From the NCBI GenBank assembly GCA_021816765.1, contig JAKAXB010000003.1:36074-100073 (forward strand): a DNA stretch of 64,000 nucleotides. The letters run 5' to 3'. The position numbers were made by a program, and so were the translations under genes. This DNA is from Natronospirales bacterium (GTDB lineage: Bacteria > Pseudomonadota > Gammaproteobacteria > Natronospirales > REEB76). Shown piece after piece: positions 28,199 to 36,603 of this stretch. Positions within the stretch are counted from its first letter, which is position 1, and every line of letters starts with the position of its first letter. The notes under the pieces were generated by a model. It did not search any database and had not been told where the DNA came from. It saw nothing but the letters and a program-made list of their open reading frames with translations.

Positions 28199-29460
28199 GC
28201 GCCCGGCACGACAGGCTCCGCAAACTCGCTGCCGTCGCCGCGGGCTTCGACGCGCTGCGCTGGCGGCGCGATTTCCCCGTCCTGTGGCAGCGGGTGCACG
28301 GCAAGCCGCTGGTGTATCTCGATAACGCCGCCACCTCGCAAAAACCCCAGGTTGTCATTGATGCCATCAGCGGGTACTACCGGAAACTTAACTCCAATGT
28401 GCATCGCGGCGTGCATCATCTTAGTGAACTGGCCACCGAGGCCTTTGAAGGCGCGCGTGAGAAAGCGCGGCATTTCATCCATGCGGCCACCGTCAGGGAG
28501 ATTGTATTCGTGCGCGGCGCCACCGAAGCCATCAACCTGGTGGCGCAAAGCTATGGCCGCAGCCGCTTCAAAGCCGGCGACGAAATCATTCTCTCGGAGA
28601 TGGAGCACCATTCCAACATCGTGCCCTGGCAGCTCCTGTGCGAGCAGACCGGCGCCGTGCTGCGGGTGATCCCCATCACCGATGCGGGTGAACTGGAACC
28701 CGGCGCCTGCGAGAAACTCTTCACGTCACGCACGCGGTTTCTGGCCCTCGCCCACGTCTCCAATGCGCTCGGTACCATCAATCCCGTGAAGGACATGATC
28801 GCCTGCGCACATGAACACAATGTGCCGGTACTGCTGGACGGCGCCCAGGCGGTACCGCACCTGCCGGTGGACGTGCACGAGCTGGGCTGCGATTTCTATG
28901 CTTTCTCCGGTCACAAGATGTTCGGCCCCACCGGCATCGGTGTGCTATATGGCAGAGAGGCGCTGTTGCAGGATATGCCACCCTGGCAGGGCGGCGGCGA
29001 CATGATCCGCGTAGTGCGTTTTGACAAGACTTTCTACAACGACCTGCCATACAAGTTCGAGGCCGGCACCCCGGACATCGCCGGCGCCATCGGTCTCGGC
29101 GCGGCGGTGGACTATCTGGAACACATCGGCATGCCTGCCATTGAAGCCTACGAACGGCAACTTCTCGCCTACGGTACGGAACAACTGCAGAGAGTGAAAG
29201 GCCTGAAACTCGTGGGTACCGCCCGGGAGAAGGCCGGCGTGCTGTCCTTCTCGGTGGACGGCATCCACCCCCACGATCTCGGCACCATCGTGGACCGGGA
29301 GGGCGTCGCCATCCGTACCGGTCACCACTGCGCCATGCCGGTGATGGAGCGTTTCCACGTCCCCGCCACGGCCCGCGCCTCCCTCGCCTTCTACAACACC
29401 CGCGAGGATCTGGACGCGCTGGTCCGGGCGGTGGGAAAAGCCCACCAGGTATTCCTCTGA
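28195..29460 (+). CDS. sufS: SufS-type cysteine desulfurase
   Basis: A PLP enzyme of 421 residues that takes sulfur from cysteine as persulfide. VYLDNAATSQKP marks the start of the fold; the PLP lysine is in FYAFSGHKMFGPTGIGVLYG near residue 240; the catalytic cysteine is in RTGHHCAMPVM near 379. This short active loop is that of group II desulfurases. The first 25 residues (ARHDRLRKLAAVAAGFDAL) are an N-terminal extension relative to E. coli SufS. Overlaps sufD (ATGA) and sufU (TGATG). Confidence 0.96.
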   Translation: MSARHDRLRKLAAVAAGFDALRWRRDFPVLWQRVHGKPLVYLDNAATSQKPQVVIDAISGYYRKLNSNVHRGVHHLSELATEAFEGAREKARHFIHAATVREIVFVRGATEAINLVAQSYGRSRFKAGDEIILSEMEHHSNIVPWQLLCEQTGAVLRVIPITDAGELEPGACEKLFTSRTRFLALAHVSNALGTINPVKDMIACAHEHNVPVLLDGAQAVPHLPVDVHELGCDFYAFSGHKMFGPTGIGVLYGREALLQDMPPWQGGGDMIRVVRFDKTFYNDLPYKFEAGTPDIAGAIGLGAAVDYLEHIGMPAIEAYERQLLAYGTEQLQRVKGLKLVGTAREKAGVLSFSVDGIHPHDLGTIVDREGVAIRTGHHCAMPVMERFHVPATARASLAFYNTREDLDALVRAVGKAHQVFL

Positions 29461-29909
29461 TGGACCTGAAAGACCTCTATCAGGACGTGATCGTGGATCA
29501 CAATCGCAGCCCGCGGAATTTCCGCAGGATCGCGGACGCCTCGCGCACACTGGAAGGCTTCAATCCCCTGTGCGGTGACAAACTCACTCTATATCTGAAA
29601 CTCGACGGCGACCGCATCAGCGACCTGAGCTTCGAGGGCTCGGGCTGCGCCATCTCCGTGGCGTCCGCCTCCCTCATGACCGAGCGCGTGAAGGGCAAGA
29701 CAGTCCGCGAAGCCGAACACCTGTTTGACCGCATGCACGACCTGCTGACCCGGGACAACGTCAACGCCGACCTGGAACCCCTGGGCAAGCTCGCCGTCCT
29801 GTCGGGTGTGCGCGAATATCCCTCGCGGGTAAAATGCGCAACGCTCTGCTGGCACACATTGAAAAATGTCCTGGAACATCCCGGCAACCCGCCGGTTTCC
29901 ACGGAATAG
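29460..29909 (+). CDS. sufU: SufU-type sulfur acceptor for SufS
   Basis: A 149-residue protein of the NifU_N/IscU fold with the SufU zinc or cluster ligands: NPLCGDKLTLYL near residue 40, FEGSGCAISVASASLM near 66, and RVKCATLCWHTL near 128, with the SufU-specific insertion between the second and third ligand. In Firmicutes SufU is a zinc protein that accepts sulfur from SufS. Its presence here in place of SufE indicates the SufS-SufU pair. It overlaps sufS by one base. Confidence 0.93.
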   Translation: MDLKDLYQDVIVDHNRSPRNFRRIADASRTLEGFNPLCGDKLTLYLKLDGDRISDLSFEGSGCAISVASASLMTERVKGKTVREAEHLFDRMHDLLTRDNVNADLEPLGKLAVLSGVREYPSRVKCATLCWHTLKNVLEHPGNPPVSTE

Positions 29910-29912
29910 CCC

Positions 29913-30461
29913 ATGTACGACCGCGATCCCGTCATCCTGAAACGTGCTTGCGAAGCGGCAATGATCCCGGCCGGCACCCGTGTCATCGTGCCCGAGGGCA
30001 CGGAAGTGAATGTGGCGCAGTCTCTGGGAGGCAGTTTCACCGTGTATGTGGACGGTAACCTGCTGCGCATCGCCGGCAAGGATGCGGACGCGCTCGGTCT
30101 CGAACCGGTTGAGGCCCCGAAGCTGCCGGATAACCCCACCGATGCCGATGTGGAGAAACTGGTATGGGAACAGCTCAAGACCTGCTATGACCCGGAAATC
30201 CCCATCAACATCGTGGACCTGGGCCTGGTGTACGCCTGCAAACTCAGCGACACAGAAGACGGCAAGAAGCACGTGGATGTGCAAATGACCCTCACCGCAC
30301 CCGGCTGCGGCATGGGCGACATCCTGGCGGCGGACGTGAAGCAGAAAATCGAGTCGCTGCCGCTGGTAAAGCAGGCCAGTGTGGAGATGGTATTCGATCC
30401 GCCCTGGAGCCGCGACATGATGTCGGATGAGGCAAAACTGCAGACCGGCATGTATTATTGA
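29913..30461 (+). CDS. sufT: SufT, MIP18/DUF59 family Fe-S maturation factor
   Basis: A 182-residue protein with an N-terminal beta region of about 75 residues (IPAGTRVIVPEGTEVNVAQ) and a C-terminal MIP18/DUF59 domain: DPEIPINIVDLGLVYAC near 92-108 and TAPGCGMGDILAADV with the conserved cysteine near 130. SufT assists cluster delivery to a subset of Fe-S proteins in bacteria such as Staphylococcus. It lies three bases after sufU. Confidence 0.93.
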   Translation: MYDRDPVILKRACEAAMIPAGTRVIVPEGTEVNVAQSLGGSFTVYVDGNLLRIAGKDADALGLEPVEAPKLPDNPTDADVEKLVWEQLKTCYDPEIPINIVDLGLVYACKLSDTEDGKKHVDVQMTLTAPGCGMGDILAADVKQKIESLPLVKQASVEMVFDPPWSRDMMSDEAKLQTGMYY

Positions 30462-30487
30462 GAGTGCATTGCATCCGGGGTGATCCG

Positions 30488-30808
30488 ATGTCCGATTGGG
30501 TGAATGTGGGATCGGTTGATGAAATCCAGCCGGGTCAATACAAGACCCTGGATATCAGGGACGTGCTGATTGCGGTATTCAATATCGAGGGCAAGCTATA
30601 CGCTATCGAGGACGTGTGCACCCACGACGGCGGCATTCTCACGGGCGGGCCCTTCGTCGGCTGCGTCATCACCTGCCCGCGGCACGGCGCCCAGTTCGAT
30701 GTGCGCAGCGGTGCGGTGCTGGCACCGCCCGCCTACGAACCCATCGCCACATTTCCGGTGCGTGTGCACGAAGGCATGGTTCAAGTCAAAGACGATCGCT
30801 GGGATTAG
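30488..30808 (+). CDS. Rieske-type ferredoxin
   Basis: A 106-residue small Rieske protein. The [2Fe-2S] ligands are visible as CTHDGG (CxH) near residue 42 and CPRHGAQFDVRSG (CxxH) near 63. Such proteins serve as electron carriers to ring-hydroxylating or other oxygenases, but no oxygenase is nearby. I start at MSDWVNVGSVDE (30488); the frame is open ten codons earlier. It follows sufT by 26 bases and is probably the operon's last client-type gene, made in step with the assembly machinery. Confidence 0.92.
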   Translation: MSDWVNVGSVDEIQPGQYKTLDIRDVLIAVFNIEGKLYAIEDVCTHDGGILTGGPFVGCVITCPRHGAQFDVRSGAVLAPPAYEPIATFPVRVHEGMVQVKDDRWD

Positions 30809-30856
30809 CGCCTGTTGCAGCAGGATCACCGTCAAATACGCTGAACGGAAACCGTC

Positions 30857-31552
30857 ATGATTACCATCCGCCACGCCCATGATCGCGGCCACACCGACCA
30901 CGGCTGGCTGAATTCCTGGCACAGCTTTTCTTTCGCCGGTTACCACGACCCCGCGCACATGGGCTATTCGGTGCTGCGCGTGATCAACGACGACCGCATC
31001 GCCCAGGGCGGCGGCTTCGCGTCCCATCCGCACCGTGACATGGAGATTGTCACCTACCTGCTGAATGGCGCCTTGCAGCACAAGGACAGCTTGGGCAATG
31101 GCTCGGTCATCAGGCCGGGAGATGTGCAGCGCATGAGCGCCGGCAGCGGCGTGGTACACAGCGAGTCCAATGCAGCCGATGGTGAAACCCACCTGCTGCA
31201 GATCTGGTTGCTGCCTGAAAAAGTCGGGGGCGCTTCGGGCTATGAACAGAAGCACTTCGATGAAGACGCACTGCGCGACACCTTGCGACTGGTGGCCTCC
31301 CGGAATGGCCGCAATGGTTCGGTGCGCATTCAGCAGGACGCCAGCATTTATGCCACCCGCCTGCGGGAAGGCGGGACTGTGAAATATCAACCCGCCAGCA
31401 GCCGACACCTGTACCTGCATGTGGCACGCGGTGCACTTGAAGTGAATGGGACAATCCTGTCAGACGGTGATGGCGCCGCCATCGAAGACGAAGCCGAGGT
31501 GACCTTCATAGGCAGACAACAGGCGGAAGCCCTGCTGTTCGATCTGCCGTAG
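30857..31552 (+). CDS. Pirin family protein (YhhW-like)
   Basis: A 231-residue two-cupin protein. The N-terminal cupin carries the metal ligands HPHRDMEIVTYLLNG (two histidines) near residue 58, followed by HSESN and E near 100-103. E. coli YhhW binds metal and has quercetin 2,3-dioxygenase activity in vitro; the physiological substrate is unknown. It begins 48 bases after the Rieske gene and may belong to the same transcript. Confidence 0.9.
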   Translation: MITIRHAHDRGHTDHGWLNSWHSFSFAGYHDPAHMGYSVLRVINDDRIAQGGGFASHPHRDMEIVTYLLNGALQHKDSLGNGSVIRPGDVQRMSAGSGVVHSESNAADGETHLLQIWLLPEKVGGASGYEQKHFDEDALRDTLRLVASRNGRNGSVRIQQDASIYATRLREGGTVKYQPASSRHLYLHVARGALEVNGTILSDGDGAAIEDEAEVTFIGRQQAEALLFDLP

Positions 31553-31594
31553 TCCGGCATGCCCCGCTGCCGACCGACCGGCGCAACACTGCGG

Positions 31595-31903
31595 TCAGGG
31601 ATGCTCGTCCCGGTTATCCTCATCAGAGCGTTCCACTGTATATTCCCCTTCGATGGTGACGCCATCATCATTCGGACGCCGCTGATGGCGCGGGCGCACA
31701 TTGAGCCCAAGCTTGCGGCGCAACCACCAGGTGCGCGCATACAGGAAAATGAACAGGATGAAGGCGATGCCGATCACGATGACAATGATAATTACGCCGA
31801 AGAACAGCGCCACAACGACGGACACGGCCACCAGCAACAAGACCAGTACTCTGGCCACCAGGCCCGGCGGACGTCTCGATTGCGTATTCTGTAATCTGAA
31901 CAT
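31595..31903 (-). CDS. Small membrane protein
   Basis: A 102-residue protein with a strongly hydrophobic central stretch of about 40 residues (one or two helices, residues 15-52) flanked by arginine-rich ends, and an acidic tail (EGEYTVERSDEDN). The start at 31903 has GGAGAG ten bases upstream. It lies directly downstream of the glycosyltransferase gene and probably shares its transcript. I do not recognise a family. Confidence 0.6.
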   Translation of the reverse strand: MFRLQNTQSRRPPGLVARVLVLLLVAVSVVVALFFGVIIIVIVIGIAFILFIFLYARTWWLRRKLGLNVRPRHQRRPNDDGVTIEGEYTVERSDEDNRDEHP

Positions 31904-31919
31904 CAGATGTTCTCTCCTC

Positions 31920-32951
31920 TCACAGCAAATATCGCTGACTGATTCCGGCCGCTGCACTGACCATATCTATCTTCGTCATGTCGCTCTCCTCACTGTTAGC
32001 AGGCGGCATAAATACCAGGCGTCGGTCCGCCGCGTTGACCGTCTGCCAGCGCAGTGCCGTCGAGGAACGCCGCCGGGGATAAAAAGCCGCTGTGCGGCGG
32101 TCGAGTGCCGCCGCGACATGCAGCGGGCCGGTGGAACCGCTGATGAACATGTCACAGAATTGCAGGTGCATGGCGAATTTCACCAAGCCTTCCCGGGAAC
32201 TATACAGGCAATGGGGCACGCCGGTCAGCAGCCCGGAAAGCGCCTGCGAGCGGGATTCCTCACCCGGACCCGCCGTCAACACCACCTGGTGGCCGTTGCG
32301 TGATTGCAGATGGCGGATCAGCTCTGCGTACTGCTCCAGCGAAAGGTTGCTGGCGGAACCCCCGTGCCCGGGATGCACGAATATCAAACGGCGGCCTGCC
32401 ACGATTCCGTGCGTTTGTCTGAATTGCTGCTCCAGATCACGAATTGTGTGCTCGTCGAATCGCAGATAGGGCGGCGCCGGGGGCGGTGCTGAATTACAGC
32501 CGTGATCGTGCAAAAACACTCTCACCAGATCCAGGTTGTATTCGTATTCCGGCTTTGCGGATTCCGAGCGCCGCTGCTTAAGGCGGTGGTTATAGAATAC
32601 TTGCGCCAGTTTGGTGGCGGGCGCCAGCCGGTAAGGGATGCCGGCCGACCACACTGCCAGCCCGGTATCGAAGCGCGAGAACAGGGTGATCACCGCATCG
32701 AACTTCTTTGGCTTGAGGAGCTTCGCCAGCGCGAAACCGTTGCGCCAATCTCCCTTGAGCTTCGGATCAATAATGACCTCATCTATACAAGAGCAGACTT
32801 CCGCCAGGGGCGCCGTGTAGGACGGCACCAGCACAGCGATATGCGCTTTCTGCAGGTACTTGCGCAGCAAGGCCAGGGCTGGCCAGGCGAGCATGAAGTC
32901 GCCGAGCTTGTCGTTGCGGATGACGAGGATGCGTGTAAGAACATGATTCAT
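31920..32951 (-). CDS. Glycosyltransferase family 9 (heptosyltransferase-like)
   Basis: A 343-residue GT9 protein. The N-terminus ILVIRNDKLGDFMLAWPAL is the family's first block, VFVHPGHGGSASNLSLEQYAEL the nucleotide-sugar block, and ISGSTGPLHVAAALDRRTAAFYPRR the C-terminal binding motif. GT9 enzymes add heptose to the LPS inner core from ADP-heptose in the cytosol. Which heptose position, or another sugar, cannot be told from sequence alone. No other LPS gene is in the window. Confidence 0.9.
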   Translation of the reverse strand: MNHVLTRILVIRNDKLGDFMLAWPALALLRKYLQKAHIAVLVPSYTAPLAEVCSCIDEVIIDPKLKGDWRNGFALAKLLKPKKFDAVITLFSRFDTGLAVWSAGIPYRLAPATKLAQVFYNHRLKQRRSESAKPEYEYNLDLVRVFLHDHGCNSAPPPAPPYLRFDEHTIRDLEQQFRQTHGIVAGRRLIFVHPGHGGSASNLSLEQYAELIRHLQSRNGHQVVLTAGPGEESRSQALSGLLTGVPHCLYSSREGLVKFAMHLQFCDMFISGSTGPLHVAAALDRRTAAFYPRRRSSTALRWQTVNAADRRLVFMPPANSEESDMTKIDMVSAAAGISQRYLL

Positions 32952-32980
32952 AGATATTTGGCATTCAAAGCGCTGATAAC

Positions 32981-33850
32981 CTATTGTGGTGAATGGCAGG
33001 GGATTGCGCGGGTAATGCCAGCAAAGATGGGTTGCGATCTTGCCCTATCAATACACATCGGATTCCACATCAGATATTGCTCAAGTTGGTAAGTAAGGAT
33101 GCCAGTGTTAAATTTCTTAAACAGGAACAGAACGCCGTGCAGCGTGGTTCGGATATACGCGTATTTGGCCGCCAGATCGTGAAAATTCTGTGGGTACCCG
33201 GGGTTATCCTCTTGGAACAGTCCAAATACCCCTCTTCGATAGATCTCTTGGACACCGGGATCGCCATAGGTTGCAAGCTTACAGTCATGAACGTCGATTG
33301 CTCCCAAAATGCTATCGGTTACATCGATAGCAACGATGTTGACGGCTTTGGAGGTAGTCGAGAAAAACTTAACCGGCTTTCCATGTTTGTCCTGTACCTT
33401 AATCAATATTGTGTTTTGGATACGCAAGACTTCGCCTTGTTCGTGCTGCCCATCCATAACCACAAAATAGGCCTTAAGTTTCTTCAACTGCTTATATACC
33501 CAGTCGGTGATAGGCTTCGCTTGCTGCAAGAGTCGAACCTCGAAGAAAACGCTATCGCCGCTTGTAGTATTGTGTAAGAAGTCGATGGAGCTTTTCTGCT
33601 GCGAGTTCTGCTTTACCTCGTAGATCAGCTCTAAACCTTGCACCTCGAACTGATAAGCAAAGCTTACCTCAAGCACAAGCGCGAGGAAGTTACTCTTTTC
33701 GTTGGCCTTCTCAAGTTGCGAAAGTAAAGGCCCGAAACGCCCTGTCTGCTGTAGATAATCAATCTTGCTCCAAAGAGCATCAGCCTCGTCTAACGCGTTT
33801 TGCTGCCCGCCTGACTGACGTATTGCATCACTGAGTGCCTGCTTGTCCAA
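32981..33850 (-). CDS. Hypothetical protein of accessory block
   Basis: A 289-residue soluble protein of clearly lower GC and different codon use from its core neighbours. After a helical N-terminus, ELIYEVKQNSQQKSSIDFLH followed by SGDSVFFEVRLL has the D...ExR spacing of a PD-(D/E)xK nuclease core with arginine in the lysine place, which is only a hint. No signal peptide or membrane helix. I know no family for it. It starts the run of same-strand accessory genes that ends at the tRNA-Ser. Confidence 0.65.
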   Translation of the reverse strand: MDKQALSDAIRQSGGQQNALDEADALWSKIDYLQQTGRFGPLLSQLEKANEKSNFLALVLEVSFAYQFEVQGLELIYEVKQNSQQKSSIDFLHNTTSGDSVFFEVRLLQQAKPITDWVYKQLKKLKAYFVVMDGQHEQGEVLRIQNTILIKVQDKHGKPVKFFSTTSKAVNIVAIDVTDSILGAIDVHDCKLATYGDPGVQEIYRRGVFGLFQEDNPGYPQNFHDLAAKYAYIRTTLHGVLFLFKKFNTGILTYQLEQYLMWNPMCIDRARSQPIFAGITRAIPCHSPQ

Positions 33851-33876
33851 CTAGACTCCAATCTTGTCAATTACAA

Positions 33877-34308
33877 TCAGTTTGTCTTTGAACATGGCCA
33901 TGCTTGACTTATTGCTTCGTATATCAATACTGCAGCCGGTTCATTTAATTCTGCTGGATGATCATGGAGATACTTAGTAACCACCAATGCATACTGTTCA
34001 ATTGTCGTATTTTCCGGCATACAAATATCTAAGATAGATACTACAAGATCGCTTGGGGCATTATGACCGGAGCCTTTAGCATAACCAAGAGCTGCTCCAA
34101 ACAATGTTCCAGATGACGCAGCTTCAACATACATTGCACAAAAATCCCAAGCAGTATTTTTATGCTCGAAATTGAGTTGATTGCATGAGTCTATTAACTG
34201 CTCACCCGTATAAGCAGTTGAACTACTGTCAGCTTTGGCCCGCAGGATTGGTAGAGATAAAGCCGCAATCAGAAACGTGTAGAAAAAACCAGCAATTAAG
34301 CGTTTCAT
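33877..34308 (-). CDS. Rap1a-like immunity protein, periplasmic
   Basis: A 143-residue protein with a signal peptide (MKRLIAGFFYTFLIAALSLPIL) and a mature domain of the Rap1a/Tai type: TGEQLIDSCNQ, then a cysteine in DFCAMYVEAASSGTLFGAALGY, then ICMPENTTIEQYALVVTKYLHDH with the conserved proline-rich block, closing with AISQAWPC. Rap1a proteins protect Serratia from its own type VI secreted amidase-like effectors. No effector gene adjoins it, so it may be an orphan. The start at 34308 is set by GGGAG five bases upstream. AT-richer than the core. Confidence 0.7.
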   Translation of the reverse strand: MKRLIAGFFYTFLIAALSLPILRAKADSSSTAYTGEQLIDSCNQLNFEHKNTAWDFCAMYVEAASSGTLFGAALGYAKGSGHNAPSDLVVSILDICMPENTTIEQYALVVTKYLHDHPAELNEPAAVLIYEAISQAWPCSKTN

Positions 34309-34325
34309 ATTGACTCCCATTGCCA

Positions 34326-34469
34326 CTAATCTCGTGCTGGCAGTTCACTTGCATTGCGCAGCCATGATTTATCAGGTTTGGGGTTAACTACCATCAGGGT
34401 GCTCGCGGGCGAAATAATCACGCCGACCGCTGCCGAGCCTAACAATGCAAGCCAAAACGTTGAACCCAT
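34326..34469 (-). CDS. Short membrane protein, 47 residues
   Basis: An ATG at 34469 with GGGGG six bases upstream opens a 47-codon frame with one hydrophobic helix (FWLALLGSAAVGVIISPAS) and a short polar tail ending ELPARD. Its stop lies 18 bases before the Rap1a-like gene start on the same strand. The good ribosome-binding site and the signal-like helix make it a plausible gene, but it could be a fragment. Confidence 0.45.
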   Translation of the reverse strand: MGSTFWLALLGSAAVGVIISPASTLMVVNPKPDKSWLRNASELPARD

Positions 34470-34518
34470 GTTGTGCCCCCAAAAGCCTGGTCGCCTGCGT
34501 TCTAATGGATTCTGCTAT

Positions 34519-34830
34519 CTATTTGCAGATAAGGGCATTTCCGACTACCGAAGCACCATTTAATGCGTCCTGTGAAGTCGAAATGACTAAAAAGGCGTTT
34601 GCCCCATCAGCGACTGCCTGATTCAGGGCTTTCTTTGTAGCGTTTCCTAAGTCATCGCTGCCGGTGTTGTCGCCAGCAGTGATAACTTTTATCACCTGGC
34701 AATGTGAAGCCTGCTCTCCTGAGGTGAGCAAACGCACTTTGCTACCTGCTTCCGTCAAGTTAGTTGCACAAGCGGAGAGCAGAATTGTGACAATGGTTAA
34801 GGAAAAAGTGAGAACCGTTGTGATTTTCAT
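34519..34830 (-). CDS. Lipoprotein, DUF4156-like
   Basis: A 103-residue protein with a lipoprotein signal peptide (FSLTIVTILLSAC, lipobox LSAC with cysteine at about residue 20) and a small domain beginning KVRLLTSGEQASHCQVIKVIT with a second cysteine, as in DUF4156 lipoproteins. C-terminal NATKKALNQAVADGANAFLVI. The start at 34830 has GAGG seven bases upstream; the frame is open 81 codons further without support. Outer-membrane location is likely. Function unknown. Confidence 0.75.
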   Translation of the reverse strand: MKITTVLTFSLTIVTILLSACATNLTEAGSKVRLLTSGEQASHCQVIKVITAGDNTGSDDLGNATKKALNQAVADGANAFLVISTSQDALNGASVVGNALICK

Positions 34831-35094
34831 GGAAGCACACCTCATTTGACCCCTGAAAAGCGATTCTACCCCTGTTGCCAAGCCACGGCCTGCCACCGGC
34901 CTGAACATCTTACCGTCATCCCTGCGAATGGGCGGGAATAAACATGCCCACCGTCGCAATCTATATCCCGTCGCCCGATGTTTGGCAAGCTGATTTTGGC
35001 ATTTCGCTGCTTCGTTTAATCCGAGACGCCGTAACGGAGCCGCGCTTTGATGTGCAGTGTTAGACGTGCGCACGCACTCACTAATTGCCGAGAC

Positions 35095-35886
35095 TTACCG
35101 GCCGCTTACATCAACATTCGTTGGCGTCAACGATTCAAGAAAAACGGTTGCATCCCGCACCGCATGCTGGTGTTCCATGCCGATCGCACTCCGACCGAGT
35201 GGGGTCGCCAGAAGTTTCACAATATCAGTTGGCGCATCGGTGAGCACAAGATCGAGCCCGTTGTAGTACGTCTGCCAAAGCGTTTGGTAAAGGCACAGTG
35301 GAAAAACCGTCAGCTGCTCGAAGTCGGCCATCGGGACATCAGCTAACATGTCGTGCTGTTCCTCCTGAGTGAGGTCACCCGCATGAGCGAACACGTTGTT
35401 GCGGATCGGACTGATATATTTCTCGTAGAACTTAGTTTGATTTTCGAGCCCTTTGGTTAGGGCATCGAATTGGGGCCGCTTAGGCGGCCGATATTTATTT
35501 ATGTACGATTCCACATCCGCTGGTGCTGTCAGCCTGCTTTCAACCCGGGAACGGAGCGAGTTCAAGCTGAATAGCCCCTGGTTGGTCCTAGCGCAATCCA
35601 AGAGCACTGCGGCGCTCAGGACATCGCTGCGCTTGTCGTACATTCTACCCAGCGCGACGATGGCACTGGTCTGCAGCGCACTGAGTATTGTGTTCCAGAA
35701 CCCCACAAATTCCTTTAGTCGCGCACTCAGCTGTGGTCGCCGGGCTTCGTAGGACTTAATGGTCTCCCAGGTATAGGTGTATCGGGCTGCCGCCCCGGCG
35801 TTCCGCAACAGGGCTTTCAGCCGCCGCTCGAAATCCTGAACTGTTCGCAGCGGAAGGACTGGATTCATAGATTCACTAAGGGTCAT
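35095..35886 (-). CDS. HEPN (AbiU2-like) domain protein
   Basis: A 263-residue all-helical protein. KEFVGFWNTILSALQTSAIVALGRMYDKRSD near residues 65-95 resembles the AbiU2-type HEPN domain, and SPIRNNVFAHAG near 168 supplies the RNxxxxH motif used for RNA cleavage in HEPN nucleases (here R, five residues, H). HEPN proteins of this kind occur in abortive infection and toxin-antitoxin systems, but a partner antitoxin is not obvious; the adjacent 95-residue secreted protein is an unlikely one. The family assignment is from pattern only. Confidence 0.6.
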   Translation of the reverse strand: MTLSESMNPVLPLRTVQDFERRLKALLRNAGAAARYTYTWETIKSYEARRPQLSARLKEFVGFWNTILSALQTSAIVALGRMYDKRSDVLSAAVLLDCARTNQGLFSLNSLRSRVESRLTAPADVESYINKYRPPKRPQFDALTKGLENQTKFYEKYISPIRNNVFAHAGDLTQEEQHDMLADVPMADFEQLTVFPLCLYQTLWQTYYNGLDLVLTDAPTDIVKLLATPLGRSAIGMEHQHAVRDATVFLESLTPTNVDVSGR

Positions 35887-35895
35887 GTGCTGTAT

Positions 35896-36183
35896 CTACT
35901 TAAAGGCTACCTTACGTTTGCAAGGCATTGGATCGGAAGGATTCGTCGAAATGGTCACGGTGATTAAAGCGCGTCCTACCTTGTATTTGCAGCCCCAAAG
36001 CGTGGTTCCGACTCCCATCAAATTCTGTGGGTTAGTTTGAACTGCGATTGGGTAGGCGCGCAGCAGGTATCCAAGCTGCTGTTTGGCCAACTCTGGGCCG
36101 GTTGGCGTTTCGCAGGATGCAAATGCGGAGCTTGCGCAGAGCAAGACCACAAACGCGACAACTAGAAAAATGATAGGTTTCAT
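35896..36183 (-). CDS. Small secreted protein
   Basis: A 95-residue protein with a clear Sec signal peptide (FLVVAFVVLLCASSAFA) and three cysteines in the mature part (SCETPTG, WGCKYKVG, MPCKRK), so a disulfide is likely. It ends ten bases before the HEPN gene on the same strand, so the two are probably cotranscribed. Family unknown. Confidence 0.6.
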   Translation of the reverse strand: MKPIIFLVVAFVVLLCASSAFASCETPTGPELAKQQLGYLLRAYPIAVQTNPQNLMGVGTTLWGCKYKVGRALITVTISTNPSDPMPCKRKVAFK

Positions 36184-36261
36184 GGATGCTACCCCTGTTC
36201 GACACTTGTCGGATGAGACGCTTGATTCGCTGATTGAACTCGACGACAGCAGAGCAAAGCT

Positions 36262-36465
36262 TCATGAAACCCGACGAAGAAGGCCCGCAATCTTTTCGAC
36301 ATCCGTGGCGGTTGCGTCCCAATGTATATCGCAATTGCTACAGTAAAACTTGACGGGTTTGCTTTGAAGGCGCGGTGATAACTCTTCCCTGTCGAAGGAT
36401 TGGTCAGGCCAGAGATGGCATTTTGGACACTCGACACTAAAGTGAATGCGGTTTCCGCTTGCCAT
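36262..36465 (-). CDS. Small zinc-ribbon protein
   Basis: A 67-residue protein with two CxxC pairs: ECPKCHLWPD near residue 13 and FYCSNCDIHWD near 42, typical of a single zinc ribbon. GAGGT lies seven bases upstream of the ATG. No other domain. A role in nucleic acid binding is possible but not shown. Confidence 0.6.
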   Translation of the reverse strand: MASGNRIHFSVECPKCHLWPDQSFDREELSPRLQSKPVKFYCSNCDIHWDATATDVEKIAGLLRRVS

Positions 36466-36603
36466 GATACATACCTCGCGGTCTTTGTGGGGAAAGCACT
36501 GCGTACTTATGTCGCTCTAGCAACTGACCTAGGAATGTGACGCCAGCGCCAACCAATGCGTCGATACCGCCTTATGTGATAATCGCAATCCAAAGCTGAT
36601 CAG

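Noticed and set aside
32941..33010. Search for a duplicate of the tRNA-Ser 3' end at the far border of the accessory block
   Set aside because: Only a short TGGCAGGGG resemblance is present, too short to be an attachment site.
35057..35066. GTCTAAC/GTTAGAC heptamer downstream of the HEPN gene, resembling an integron attC core, within a run of same-direction small genes
   Set aside because: No paired GTTRRRY site with matching inner boxes was found within 150 bases, and no other gap in the block shows an attC-like fold, so a cassette array is not supported.
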